DNA of 64,000 bases from Sediminispirochaeta bajacaliforniensis DSM 16054 (lineage in GTDB: Bacteria; Spirochaetota; Spirochaetia; DSM-16054; Sediminispirochaetaceae): the NCBI RefSeq assembly GCF_000378205.1, contig NZ_KB899411.1, forward strand, positions 124,001 to 188,000, in the 5' to 3' direction. The position numbers and the translations under genes were made by a program. Shown here one piece after another: positions 53,940 through 61,909 of the stretch. The stretch's first letter is position 1, and each line of letters opens with the position of its first letter. Below the pieces are notes generated by a model. The model ran no database searches, was not told where the DNA came from, and saw only the letters and a list, made by a program, of their open reading frames with translations.

Positions 53940-53980
53940 TTGTTTTCACGGTTGGGGTTTATTAGTATTTAAATAAATAC
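53940..53980 (+). promoter_or_regulatory. Promoter region and palindrome of the right arm
   Basis: TTGTTT (53940-53945) and TAGTAT (53963-53968) are 17 bp apart, a weak sigma-70 match. GTATTTAAATAAATAC (53965-53980) is a perfect 7-bp inverted repeat with a 2-bp centre, overlapping the -10 box. This divergent region lets one site control both arms. Confidence 0.4.
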
Positions 53981-53997
53981 CAAGTCGGGGGCTTACG

Positions 53998-55614
53998 GTG
54001 CAAAACAGTTCCCTGGACAAAGAACTTCTTGATCTCTATGCATTTGTTCGTCTACATGGATGGAAAAGCCAGACGAGCCAATTATTAAATGCCTTTAGCG
54101 CAAATTTTATTCAGGCGACTTCCTCTGACGATGAGAAAACAAAGGCTTCGCTTTTACAACATACCAAATCTGTTTTAGAAGCAGAGGGAACATCTCAAGA
54201 AAAAATTCTTTCGCTACTCCTCTACCACAAATTAGGTAAAAACTACGTTACCATCGCAGAAAATTTTTACCGGCATCTTTATGGAAGTATAGGTCAGGAG
54301 GACTTTTCTTTTATCTTTTCAGAGCTTTTTAGAGGGGAAAACCCTCTTCCAGATGACTTATCCTACGATATTTCCATAAGAAATTTCATATCATATAAAC
54401 GAGCAATCTATCATGCCATGCAAATCGACCACTTTCAGTCGGTTCATACCCCAGAGATGACAGCCCTCTTTTTTGTCTGCCTTTTATGCAAAAATGACGT
54501 GAAGGAACAAAACAAAGCACTCATTTGCTACCTCCTTTCCCGAATAGATGTAGATCTTCCGGCGAATATTGAAAAAGGCGTAATGAACTATCTCTCTTCG
54601 CTGCAAGACATTATAGAAGAAGTTGAAAAACGGAAAGAAGCTGTCTTGTCGGATCCTCTTTTCTTTGACAACGAGCCTTCGACCTCAGCCAATGCGGTCA
54701 AGAAGAATGCAAAAAGCAACAATGCTCCCGGGAATTATCAGCCTTCTATCGAGGCAAGGCAGACTACTAAGCATACCGATATCTTTAATCATATAGTCGA
54801 AGACCATCGTTTTTTTCCGGAGTCAAAAAAAGAGAGAACATCGATGAGCTCAACTAATCCTTCGGAAGCGATAAGTAACAAATCGTCAAGCTTCCTCCAC
54901 GCACACGATATCTTTTGGAAAAGAAAACGGATAATTGTCGATGAAGACAAACCTCACGATAGTAAAGCCGTTCTAAAAAATAGTACAAAAAAACACGGCA
55001 CTCCAGATATACTTTCGTATACACAGGCTCATGTTAATGCCGAAGAGAAAACAATAAAAATAGATGGAGAGAAGGTAGATGATGCAACCAGGTTTACGGT
55101 AACATTCAGTCGTAACAGAACAGCTGAAAAATCCTTAGAACAGAATGACAAAAAAAATAAACCACCGAAAAAAGCATTAAAGCGCCATCCATCAAAACAT
55201 AGGTGCCGTATTATTGTTCTTCTAATCATGGCTATAGGATTAATTGTAATCCTTTTTCCTGAAAAAAAACCTTCATCGAAGAAAATCGAGAAACCGACTA
55301 CCAATATTAATACAGAGATACAAACTTCCGACTTGCATCCAGTCACATCAAATACAAAATCTTATAGCCAAACATCTTCGACTTATACGAATGTAGGCTC
55401 TTATACTTTCGTATGGTACCCCTCAAAAGGAGAAAGTCTTTGGGTGCTTTACCAGAAAATAAAAAACGATCCGCATACCATATGGCATGAAGCCTTATCG
55501 GTAGCAAATAGTGGTTGGAGCGAGTTTCTTAACTATATACTTTCGATTAATCCTGAAATCGAATATCCAAATCTTATATATCCTGGAGAACCTATAAGAG
55601 TAGAGAAACCGTGA
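53998..55614 (+). CDS. Single-pass membrane protein with LysM-like periplasmic domain
   Basis: A 538-aa protein with GTG start. Residues 1-215 form a helical cytoplasmic domain of unknown type. Residues about 216-400 are polar, Lys/Ser/Asn-rich and likely disordered. One transmembrane helix (RIIVLLIMAIGLIVILF, about 402-420) follows a strongly basic stretch, giving N-in topology. The C-terminal segment (from about 466: YTFVWYPSKGESLWVLYQKI ... PNLIYPGEPIRV) resembles a LysM fold, so it may bind peptidoglycan. It heads the right arm and could link the cytoplasmic kinase machinery to the wall. Confidence 0.65.
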   Translation: MQNSSLDKELLDLYAFVRLHGWKSQTSQLLNAFSANFIQATSSDDEKTKASLLQHTKSVLEAEGTSQEKILSLLLYHKLGKNYVTIAENFYRHLYGSIGQEDFSFIFSELFRGENPLPDDLSYDISIRNFISYKRAIYHAMQIDHFQSVHTPEMTALFFVCLLCKNDVKEQNKALICYLLSRIDVDLPANIEKGVMNYLSSLQDIIEEVEKRKEAVLSDPLFFDNEPSTSANAVKKNAKSNNAPGNYQPSIEARQTTKHTDIFNHIVEDHRFFPESKKERTSMSSTNPSEAISNKSSSFLHAHDIFWKRKRIIVDEDKPHDSKAVLKNSTKKHGTPDILSYTQAHVNAEEKTIKIDGEKVDDATRFTVTFSRNRTAEKSLEQNDKKNKPPKKALKRHPSKHRCRIIVLLIMAIGLIVILFPEKKPSSKKIEKPTTNINTEIQTSDLHPVTSNTKSYSQTSSTYTNVGSYTFVWYPSKGESLWVLYQKIKNDPHTIWHEALSVANSGWSEFLNYILSINPEIEYPNLIYPGEPIRVEKP

Positions 55615-55648
55615 TTTTCAAAAATATCTGAAAAAAACGGTGTAAAAA

Positions 55649-55677
55649 TTGACATTCCAAATTCTGTTATCAATAAT
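55649..55677 (+). promoter_or_regulatory. Strong sigma-70 promoter before the three right-arm paralogues
   Basis: A perfect TTGACA (55649-55654), 17-bp spacer and AATAAT (55672-55677). The predicted start is about 40 bp before the ATG at 55724, in the gap after the LysM gene, so the three paralogues can be expressed on their own. Confidence 0.65.
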
Positions 55678-55723
55678 TTTTTCTATGGACATGTGCTTCA
55701 AACTATAAAAACGGAGGAACACG

Positions 55724-56422
55724 ATGGATAAAGAACAAACTCGAAGTGTTGAAGAAACTTGGAGTAAAGAATCAATAATGGATGTTGAAATAACCATTAT
55801 TGAAAGGATGATTGGCTGTCGAAGCGTTGAAGCGGTGGAGGCATCTATCAGCTATGCTCGATTTTTACATCTTGCTGGTCTCGATAATGACAATTATCCA
55901 TTGTTTCTGCGCCTCTTGGAAGTAGAAAATCATTGGGTTATCGATTCTTTAATCGAAAACAAAGATCCTTTTCTGCTCTTAAGCTCAGTGCACCCTAATA
56001 ATTATCTCATTTTGAATGCTTTCCGGCTCCTTACCAATTGGCATCCTGGCGGTATTTATCCCAAAACGCTGGCTATCATTCTCGGCGTTCTCCAGGCGGC
56101 CTTTAGTTCTCCCAAGGATGGATATCGTATATACAATGTCAGTATTAACGATATTAATAATTTGGGAAAGCATTTGAACAAGGAACTGGGCCAGGACGAT
56201 CTTAACAACAGATGCATGCTTGATATTCTTGATCGTATTGGTTCTTTGGCAGGAACTACCGAAAACGAAGCTATCGAGCAAGCAGCAAGACAGGCAAACA
56301 GCATTAGGACGTTTTTCTTCGACAAACGGAAAAAGATGGAAGACATTATTCCCCAGGTTCTCTTGGTCAAGTCTGATTATATTGCAAAAGAAATACCACC
56401 AGAGAAAGTCTTTGTAGATTAA
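55724..56422 (+). CDS. Paralogue 2 of an unrecognised four-member family
   Basis: A 232-aa helical protein. Key shared motifs: EAVEASISYARFLHLAGLDNDNYPLFLRLLE, VIDSLIENKDPFLLL, NWHPGGIYPKTLAIILGVLQ, KDGYRIYNVSINDINNLGKHLN and GQDDLNNRCMLDILD. The ATG follows GGAGGA. It is 14 bp upstream of paralogue 3. No signal peptide, no metal or nucleotide motif and no obvious catalytic residues, so a structural or adaptor role is more likely than an enzyme. Confidence 0.65.
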   Translation: MDKEQTRSVEETWSKESIMDVEITIIERMIGCRSVEAVEASISYARFLHLAGLDNDNYPLFLRLLEVENHWVIDSLIENKDPFLLLSSVHPNNYLILNAFRLLTNWHPGGIYPKTLAIILGVLQAAFSSPKDGYRIYNVSINDINNLGKHLNKELGQDDLNNRCMLDILDRIGSLAGTTENEAIEQAARQANSIRTFFFDKRKKMEDIIPQVLLVKSDYIAKEIPPEKVFVD

Positions 56423-56436
56423 TAAAGGAGAACACG

Positions 56437-57210
56437 ATGAAAGAACTTTTTGATAAGAAACAAGCCTATTCCAAGGAAGATATTGCTGCTATCGAATATA
56501 GTCAGCTCAAAGGAATTATGGGAGTTCGTACTGTCGAAGCAGTTGAAGCAGCGATGACGTACGCCAATTATCTCAATAGTATTGGAATCACATCAAGTAA
56601 CTATCCGATATTTCTCAAGGTTCTTGGTGTCCGAAATCACCATGTTATCGACTCCTTACTGGGGACACGTGATCCATTCCTTTTTCTCAGCTCAATACAG
56701 CCAAACTATTTTATCGTTGCAACGTGCTTTAGTTTTTTGGCAAAATATCATCCTGCAGAAATTTATTCGAAAACCCTTGGGATCATTCTTGGCGTATTCC
56801 AGGCAACATATTCCAATCCTTTAGACGGATACAAGATTTATCCCCCAACCATCGCTGACGTAAACAGCCTTGGAAAACACTTGATAGAAGAAAAAGGACA
56901 GGATGATTTATTGAACCGGTCGATTTTGGATGTCCTGGATAAGCTTAGTGAGCTTGAAGGACAAAATATAGACGAAGAAATGGAAGACCTTGCTGTACAT
57001 GCTCACAATATTAGAAACAATTTCTTCGATTCAACGAAACGCCTTGTGGATGTTATTCCCAACGTCCTGTTAAAAACCGAACCTAATCTGGATCTTGAAA
57101 TCAATCCCAGGAAAAATGGAAGCCTTAGCGATAATGCAAAACCACAAGCTCGTCCCACACCAGCTGCTAAACCGGAAGAAGAAAAACCTGCTGCCACAAA
57201 AAAGAAATAG
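56437..57210 (+). CDS. Paralogue 3 of an unrecognised four-member family, with Pro/Lys tail
   Basis: A 257-aa member with the shared core (AVEAAMTYANYLNSIGITSSNYPIFLKVLGV, VIDSLLGTRDPFLFL, YHPAEIYSKTLGIILGVFQ, LDGYKIYPPTIADVNSLGKHL, GQDDLLNRSILDVLD). It adds a C-terminal low-complexity extension (ARPTPAAKPEEEKPAATKKK), which the other copies lack. That basic, Pro/Ala-rich tail resembles flexible interaction or surface-binding tails. Confidence 0.65.
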   Translation: MKELFDKKQAYSKEDIAAIEYSQLKGIMGVRTVEAVEAAMTYANYLNSIGITSSNYPIFLKVLGVRNHHVIDSLLGTRDPFLFLSSIQPNYFIVATCFSFLAKYHPAEIYSKTLGIILGVFQATYSNPLDGYKIYPPTIADVNSLGKHLIEEKGQDDLLNRSILDVLDKLSELEGQNIDEEMEDLAVHAHNIRNNFFDSTKRLVDVIPNVLLKTEPNLDLEINPRKNGSLSDNAKPQARPTPAAKPEEEKPAATKKK

Positions 57211-57293
57211 AAGAGTAGTTGTGCCTCTCAAGGGCAACGAGGCGGCAAGAGAAATCCTCTTGTCAGAACAGGACTGATAAGGAGAAATGTATC

Positions 57294-57983
57294 ATGAAAC
57301 GATGGGAAGAAGAGGGTTGGCAGGAAGATGATCTGAACAAGCTAGAGCTTTCGTTTCTCCGGGATATTCTGAAGTGTAGAGAGGCAAAAGCAGTCGATGG
57401 TGCGATTGCCTATGCTTCTTATCTTAACAAGGTCGGTGTTAATTCTGATAATTACCCGATATATCTCAAGTTGTTGGCTATCAGAAATCACTGGGTTGTA
57501 GATGCTTTAGTAGGTACTACCGATCCTGATACGTTCTTTGGAAACATTCAGGCAAATTATTATATAATTAGAGATTGTTTCCAGGCCTTTGCAGCAGTAA
57601 GACGCGGAGGGATTTATGAAAAAAGTTTACTTGTTTATTTGGGTATGTTAAGAAGGACTTATCATAATCCTTTGGAGGGATACAGAATTTATCCCGTGAC
57701 TATTTCTGATGTGAACCATCTTGGCAAGCATTTGAATGAGGAAAAAGATCAAATGTTCGACCTGAATAAGAACATTTTATCGATTCTCGACAAGATTGCT
57801 TCCCTGCTTGATCCGGGGAATACTGAATCCATTGACGATGAACTACTTAAGGTTGCTACCCAGGCCAATAATATTCGTGGGAAATTTCTTGATATGACAA
57901 AGTCATTAAGTGAAGCGATACCTGATCTCATGCTGCAAACCGATGAATTCTCGACACAGGAAGTTCCTCCCTCAAAAAGTTGA
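57294..57983 (+). CDS. Paralogue 4 of an unrecognised four-member family
   Basis: A 229-aa member. I start at ATG 57294 behind AAGGAG; the frame is open upstream to 57219 with no ribosome site. Shared core: AVDGAIAYASYLNKVGVNSDNYPIYLKLLAI, VVDALVGTTDPDTFF, RRGGIYEKSLLVYLGMLRR, LEGYRIYPVTISDVNHLGKHLN, FDLNKNILSILDKI. The WHPG motif is changed to RRGG. Last gene of the right arm, followed by a terminator. Confidence 0.65.
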   Translation: MKRWEEEGWQEDDLNKLELSFLRDILKCREAKAVDGAIAYASYLNKVGVNSDNYPIYLKLLAIRNHWVVDALVGTTDPDTFFGNIQANYYIIRDCFQAFAAVRRGGIYEKSLLVYLGMLRRTYHNPLEGYRIYPVTISDVNHLGKHLNEEKDQMFDLNKNILSILDKIASLLDPGNTESIDDELLKVATQANNIRGKFLDMTKSLSEAIPDLMLQTDEFSTQEVPPSKS

Positions 57984-58001
57984 CGGCAATATCTCTTATA
58001 G

Positions 58002-58038
58002 AACGGCCTAAAGTGAAAATCTCTAGGCCGTTTGTTTT
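58002..58038 (+). terminator. Rho-independent terminator closing the accessory locus
   Basis: AACGGCCTA and TAGGCCGTT form a 9-bp stem with a 13-nt loop, followed by TGTTTT. It lies 18 bp after the paralogue 4 stop and marks the end of the right arm. Confidence 0.8.
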
Positions 58039-58104
58039 ATCTCTTATGAACAGTTTGACGACAAAACCTGTGGTTCTTTCAAGTTCCGCAACAATAACGA
58101 GAAT

Positions 58105-58158
58105 CAAGTCACTTGAACGTTCTTTCCTTCTACCTATACTATAGGATATAGTTCAAGT
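58105..58158 (+). promoter_or_regulatory. Nested palindromes at the AraC-type regulator promoter
   Basis: ACTTGAAC (58111-58118) and its exact complement GTTCAAGT (58151-58158) flank a perfect palindrome CCTATACTATAGG (58133-58145); CAAGT-C-ACTTG overlaps the left arm. The -35 TTGAAC (58113-58118) lies in the left arm and the -10 TATACT (58135-58140) in the palindrome, 16 bp apart. This architecture suggests autoregulation by the downstream AraC protein. Confidence 0.5.
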
Positions 58159-58211
58159 TAAAGGCGGGAGCAAAGAAGGGAAGAGCGTCAGGTTTTCTCT
58201 GATCAATTCAT

Positions 58212-59399
58212 ATGGTGAGTAAGAAAAAAGATTTTACCAGATCATATTTTGATCTAAATTTCATGGAGTATCTCCGTGGTATTCGACCGGGAGTTTTCAA
58301 TATTTTTGAAAAAGATTGCTCTGATTTCTTGGGTTTCAGCGGAGAGTATTATACCTGCTGCGTTATAGAAATAAAATGCAGAATGGAGACTCCCACGGCT
58401 CTTGAAAACATAACTATACATGTAAAAGACCTGAAAAAGGCGATTAGGAGTACATTAGAAGAAAGGTTTAGCGTCTATACCATGGAGCTCAGCAGTACCA
58501 TCCTTGTTTACATCGTTAATTTATATGATAAAGATGATAAAAGGGTGCTGACAGACATACTCCGTCTTTGGGGAGTTAATACTACCGACATTGAATTGAC
58601 AATAGGGATAGGAAGAGTTCGTCACCACATCAATAACATCTGGAAATCATATAGTGATGCAATGACCGCAATTGGCAATAGAAAGAGTGAGGCCGCTTAT
58701 CAGGTTGTTGATTCTGATGACATAACGATTTCATATAATATTCTTTATACGTTTGACCAGGAAAAAAAGATACTCAACTACCTAAGAACGAATGACTTTA
58801 AAAGCATTAATAAAATCTTTATAGAAATTATTGATGAAAACAGAAGAGTTTTTTTGTCGCATAAGCATATGAATATTCTGTTTATGCAGTTATTCAGTAC
58901 AGCAATTCGCTATGCGGCAGAGAATGGACTTGATATGAAAAAAGTCTCAACAGAAACTGAACAGGAATTGTTTAATACTGACAATACCGCTATATGCGAC
59001 TATGACTTGAAACTTATCTGTCTTTTGGACTTTTATTTCAGGGTGATGGAAATTACAGGCCAGAATAGAGCATGTCAAAATAAGGTTCTGGTTGAGCACA
59101 TCATAAAATATGTGAAGGACAATTATTGCAACGGATTATATATGGAGAAGGTAGCATCTCATATGGATCTCTCTTCCAAATATATCTCAAGAATTTTTAA
59201 ACAGAGGATGGGCATTTCGCTTGTTGATTACATCAGTCTGGTGCAGATCGACAAGTCAAAAGAGCTTCTTCTTGATACAAATAAAACAATAGATGAGATA
59301 GCCGGCAGCGTAGGCATTAATAGCCGGGTTACCTTTTACCGGTTATTCAAAAAACATGAGGGTATTAGTCCCAGCTCATTTAGAAGAGCAACTCCATAA
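58212..59399 (+). CDS. AraC-family transcriptional regulator
   Basis: A 395-aa regulator. The C-terminal ~100 residues carry two HTH motifs (YMEKVASHMDLSSKYISRIFKQRMG and TIDEIAGSVGINSRVTFYRLFKKHEG). The N-terminal 290 residues form a sensing region without a recognised domain; the stretch ELTIGIGRVRHHINNIWKSYSDAMTA resembles the degenerate nucleotide-cyclase-like part of YesN/CdaR-type sensors. It is 129 bp upstream of the flavoprotein reductase gene and probably controls it. Confidence 0.85.
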   Translation: MVSKKKDFTRSYFDLNFMEYLRGIRPGVFNIFEKDCSDFLGFSGEYYTCCVIEIKCRMETPTALENITIHVKDLKKAIRSTLEERFSVYTMELSSTILVYIVNLYDKDDKRVLTDILRLWGVNTTDIELTIGIGRVRHHINNIWKSYSDAMTAIGNRKSEAAYQVVDSDDITISYNILYTFDQEKKILNYLRTNDFKSINKIFIEIIDENRRVFLSHKHMNILFMQLFSTAIRYAAENGLDMKKVSTETEQELFNTDNTAICDYDLKLICLLDFYFRVMEITGQNRACQNKVLVEHIIKYVKDNYCNGLYMEKVASHMDLSSKYISRIFKQRMGISLVDYISLVQIDKSKELLLDTNKTIDEIAGSVGINSRVTFYRLFKKHEGISPSSFRRATP

Positions 59400-59462
59400 A
59401 AACCTGAGTAGTAAAAGTGAAACCGAAACAGCAATATTGAAACACCTCTTTTTTCCGTCGAT

Positions 59463-59471
59463 TGCTATAAT
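59463..59471 (+). promoter_or_regulatory. Extended -10 promoter of the flavoprotein gene
   Basis: TGCTATAAT is a perfect extended -10 (TGn plus TATAAT). No -35 at normal spacing, which fits activation by the upstream AraC regulator. It is 57 bp before the ATG. Confidence 0.5.
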
Positions 59472-59527
59472 GGGTAATAAATTATCAATACAGGTATTCA
59501 GACTCAAAAAGGAGAAGTGTACTAACA

Positions 59528-61744
59528 ATGAGAAAGGGCTATGCTTTTTTGATACCGGCAATAGCTGCCATGTTGCTTTTTACCGGATGTCATGCATCAA
59601 ATTTGAGTTTTACTGCAGGCTCGTATATCGGAACGGCCCAGGGTAAAAACGGACAGATCAAAGTAGAGGTGTCTGTTGATGAGGATTCAATTAACAGCAT
59701 AAAAATAGTTGAAAATCATGAGACAGAAGGTCTTGCAGACACTGCTCTGAAGCTGATTCCAGCTGAGATTATTAAGAACCAGAGTTTGGCTGTGGATACG
59801 GTGTCCGGCGCGACTATTGTCAGCGATGCAATAAAGGAAGCGGTCAAAAACGCTCTGGAGCCATCGGGTGTAGATTTAAAACGGCTCTCAGAAACACATT
59901 CCGAAGCACATAAAGAAAAGGGTTCAGCACAGAAGACACCAATGACACCCGGAGTTTACACTGGAAGTGCATACGGGAAATGGGCCAAGGGAAGCAATGA
60001 AGGTGCCCGTTTCGGTTCGCCCAAGGTAATACAACCGATAACAGTTGATGTAAAGCTTGATGAAGATTCGATCCTTGATGTTACCGTCACAAACTGTGAT
60101 GATACTCCTGGATTCAAGGAACCGGCAATAGAACGCATGCAGAAGGATATTGTTGAAAAACAAAGCATCGCTGTTGATGTTGTTTCCGGATGCACCATGA
60201 CCTGCCGGGGTATTATTTCTGCGGTTACCCAGGCCATGGAGCAAGCAGGCGCCGACCTTACGGATTTTAATGCAAAAACCGAAAAACGTAATTCCACTGA
60301 GGAATACACGGCTGATGTTGTTATAGCAGGAGGCGGTACGGCGGGAACTGCCGCTGCACTTGCGGCCATAGAAAAAGGCGCCAATGTTGTCATTGTAGAA
60401 AAGACAGGAAAAATCGGGGGTATGGGAGTCTGTTCCACGGGGTTTATCGGGGTTGAAAGCTCCTTTACAAAGGCTGCCGGTTCAAAGGTGACAGTCGATG
60501 AGGTTTTCAAGGAAATGATGGAATACTCGGACTGGACCGCAAACCCCTTGATAGTCAAAACCATCCTTGAAAAATCAGGAGATACCGCGGATTGGTTAGC
60601 TGCTCATGGGTACAAGTTAAAGATAGGTGGATACGGATATACCCACGATACCGGAAAAGGTACACAGAAAATGCAGGACCTTTACGACAATTATATCCTT
60701 CCGGCAGGCGCAAAGCTACTTCTTGAAACCTCCGCTACAGAGCTGCTCATGGACGGAGCCAGGGTCACAGGGCTCAAGGCTGTAAAAAAGGATGGAACCG
60801 TTGTAATAGTACATGCCGATGCCGTTATCATTGCCACCGGAGGTTTTGGAGGAAACCCCGAAATGCTTGAAAGGTATACAGGCAGTTCCAACTATTATCT
60901 TTCAGGACTATCTGCCAGCACCGGCGACGGGTTGAACATGGCCCTTTCTGCCGGAGCAATGATGAACGAAGAAATTTTTCCTCACCTGACGGAATTTGCT
61001 GCCAGCACCACCTTGGATTACAACAGTTACTTCATGAAGTATTTGAATTACGGAGGCCTCCTGCAAGTAAATATCGAAGGTAAACGGTTTATGGATGAGG
61101 GACTTTGTGCTGAGCAGCCTCTTGCAAAGGGAGCTTCGGCAATAAGGACCGCAGGCTCTTTTTATGTCATATTTGATCAAGCCACCCTTGATACCCTGCA
61201 TACCCAGGGGTTTCCGGGATTGTTTCCAAAAGAAACCACCGAAGTGCTCAAGAAAACGATCTTGTGGAGAGGCAGGGCTCTGGTCCCCTTTACCTCCATC
61301 ATGGATGAGATGCAGAGAGCCATGGATGCACATATTGCATGTAAGGGCAACAGCATCGAAGAACTGGAATCCCAGATGGGAGTTGAGAAAGATGTCCTTG
61401 TCAATACGGTAGCAAGGTACAAGCAAATGGTTGATCAAAAGCAGGATGATGATTTTTACAAGAATCCTGTATGGCTTACCCAGACAATTAATGAAGGCCC
61501 CTATTACGCTGTTCGTATGGAGCCTGCCATATTCGGAACAAGCGGCGGAATAAAAGTTAATGAACAATTCCAGGTTGTCAACAAAGACTTGCAGCCGATA
61601 GCAGGATTATATGCGGCAGGACAGGATACCGGAGGCTTCATGGGTTACCCCTACTACGATATCCCGGGCTGCACAATGGGGTATTCTTACAATTCAGGAA
61701 GAATAGCCGGTGAACATGCCGTTGATTATTCAAACAAGGACTAA
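59528..61744 (+). CDS. Lipoprotein flavin reductase with two FMN-binding domains and a fumarate-reductase-like FAD domain
   Basis: A 738-aa exported lipoprotein (LLFTGC21 lipobox). Two tandem FMN_bind domains follow: the first with DTVSGAT (90-96), the ApbE-type threonine flavinylation motif; the second with DVVSGCT (217-223), a Cys variant. From about residue 258 comes a flavocytochrome-c/urocanate-reductase-like FAD domain: VVIAGGGTAGTAAALAAIEKG, IATGGFGGNPEMLERY and the C-terminal GLYAAGQDTGGFMGYPYYDIPGCTMGY. It probably reduces an unsaturated carboxylate outside the membrane in anaerobic respiration. Substrate unknown. Confidence 0.86.
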   Translation: MRKGYAFLIPAIAAMLLFTGCHASNLSFTAGSYIGTAQGKNGQIKVEVSVDEDSINSIKIVENHETEGLADTALKLIPAEIIKNQSLAVDTVSGATIVSDAIKEAVKNALEPSGVDLKRLSETHSEAHKEKGSAQKTPMTPGVYTGSAYGKWAKGSNEGARFGSPKVIQPITVDVKLDEDSILDVTVTNCDDTPGFKEPAIERMQKDIVEKQSIAVDVVSGCTMTCRGIISAVTQAMEQAGADLTDFNAKTEKRNSTEEYTADVVIAGGGTAGTAAALAAIEKGANVVIVEKTGKIGGMGVCSTGFIGVESSFTKAAGSKVTVDEVFKEMMEYSDWTANPLIVKTILEKSGDTADWLAAHGYKLKIGGYGYTHDTGKGTQKMQDLYDNYILPAGAKLLLETSATELLMDGARVTGLKAVKKDGTVVIVHADAVIIATGGFGGNPEMLERYTGSSNYYLSGLSASTGDGLNMALSAGAMMNEEIFPHLTEFAASTTLDYNSYFMKYLNYGGLLQVNIEGKRFMDEGLCAEQPLAKGASAIRTAGSFYVIFDQATLDTLHTQGFPGLFPKETTEVLKKTILWRGRALVPFTSIMDEMQRAMDAHIACKGNSIEELESQMGVEKDVLVNTVARYKQMVDQKQDDDFYKNPVWLTQTINEGPYYAVRMEPAIFGTSGGIKVNEQFQVVNKDLQPIAGLYAAGQDTGGFMGYPYYDIPGCTMGYSYNSGRIAGEHAVDYSNKD

Positions 61745-61757
61745 CGTTACATAAAGA

Positions 61758-61826
61758 TAGTGTCCGGAATCGTGGTGATTTTCGTGACCGGCCCCACGCT
61801 GGAAGATTGACGCTCTTCCAGCGTGG
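61758..61826. repeat. Truncated copy 3 of the short inverted-repeat element family
   Basis: TAGTGTCCGGAATCGTGG begins at 61758, 13 bp after the reductase stop, and the arm is identical to copy 1's right arm read inward. An inner perfect 13-bp hairpin (CCACGCTGGAAGA / TCTTCCAGCGTGG, 61794-61826) has a 7-nt loop TTGACGC, aligning with copy 1's TTGACTA loop. The closing arm is missing. Confidence 0.7.
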
Positions 61827-61909
61827 CCGTGAATATGTATCTCCCGCAGCTTCCAGCCACTCCGGCTCATCGGCTGATCCAGAGAAAATTAAGCATACTT
61901 CTCAGGCGC

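Noticed and set aside
49199-58200. Integrated prophage or integrative element at tRNA-Cys
   Set aside because: No integrase, phage gene or duplicated tRNA tail was found; only composition and position suggest an island.
61794-61826. Rho-independent terminator after the flavoprotein gene
   Set aside because: The hairpin is perfect but has no T-run on either strand, and its loop matches the inner hairpin of the repeat family.
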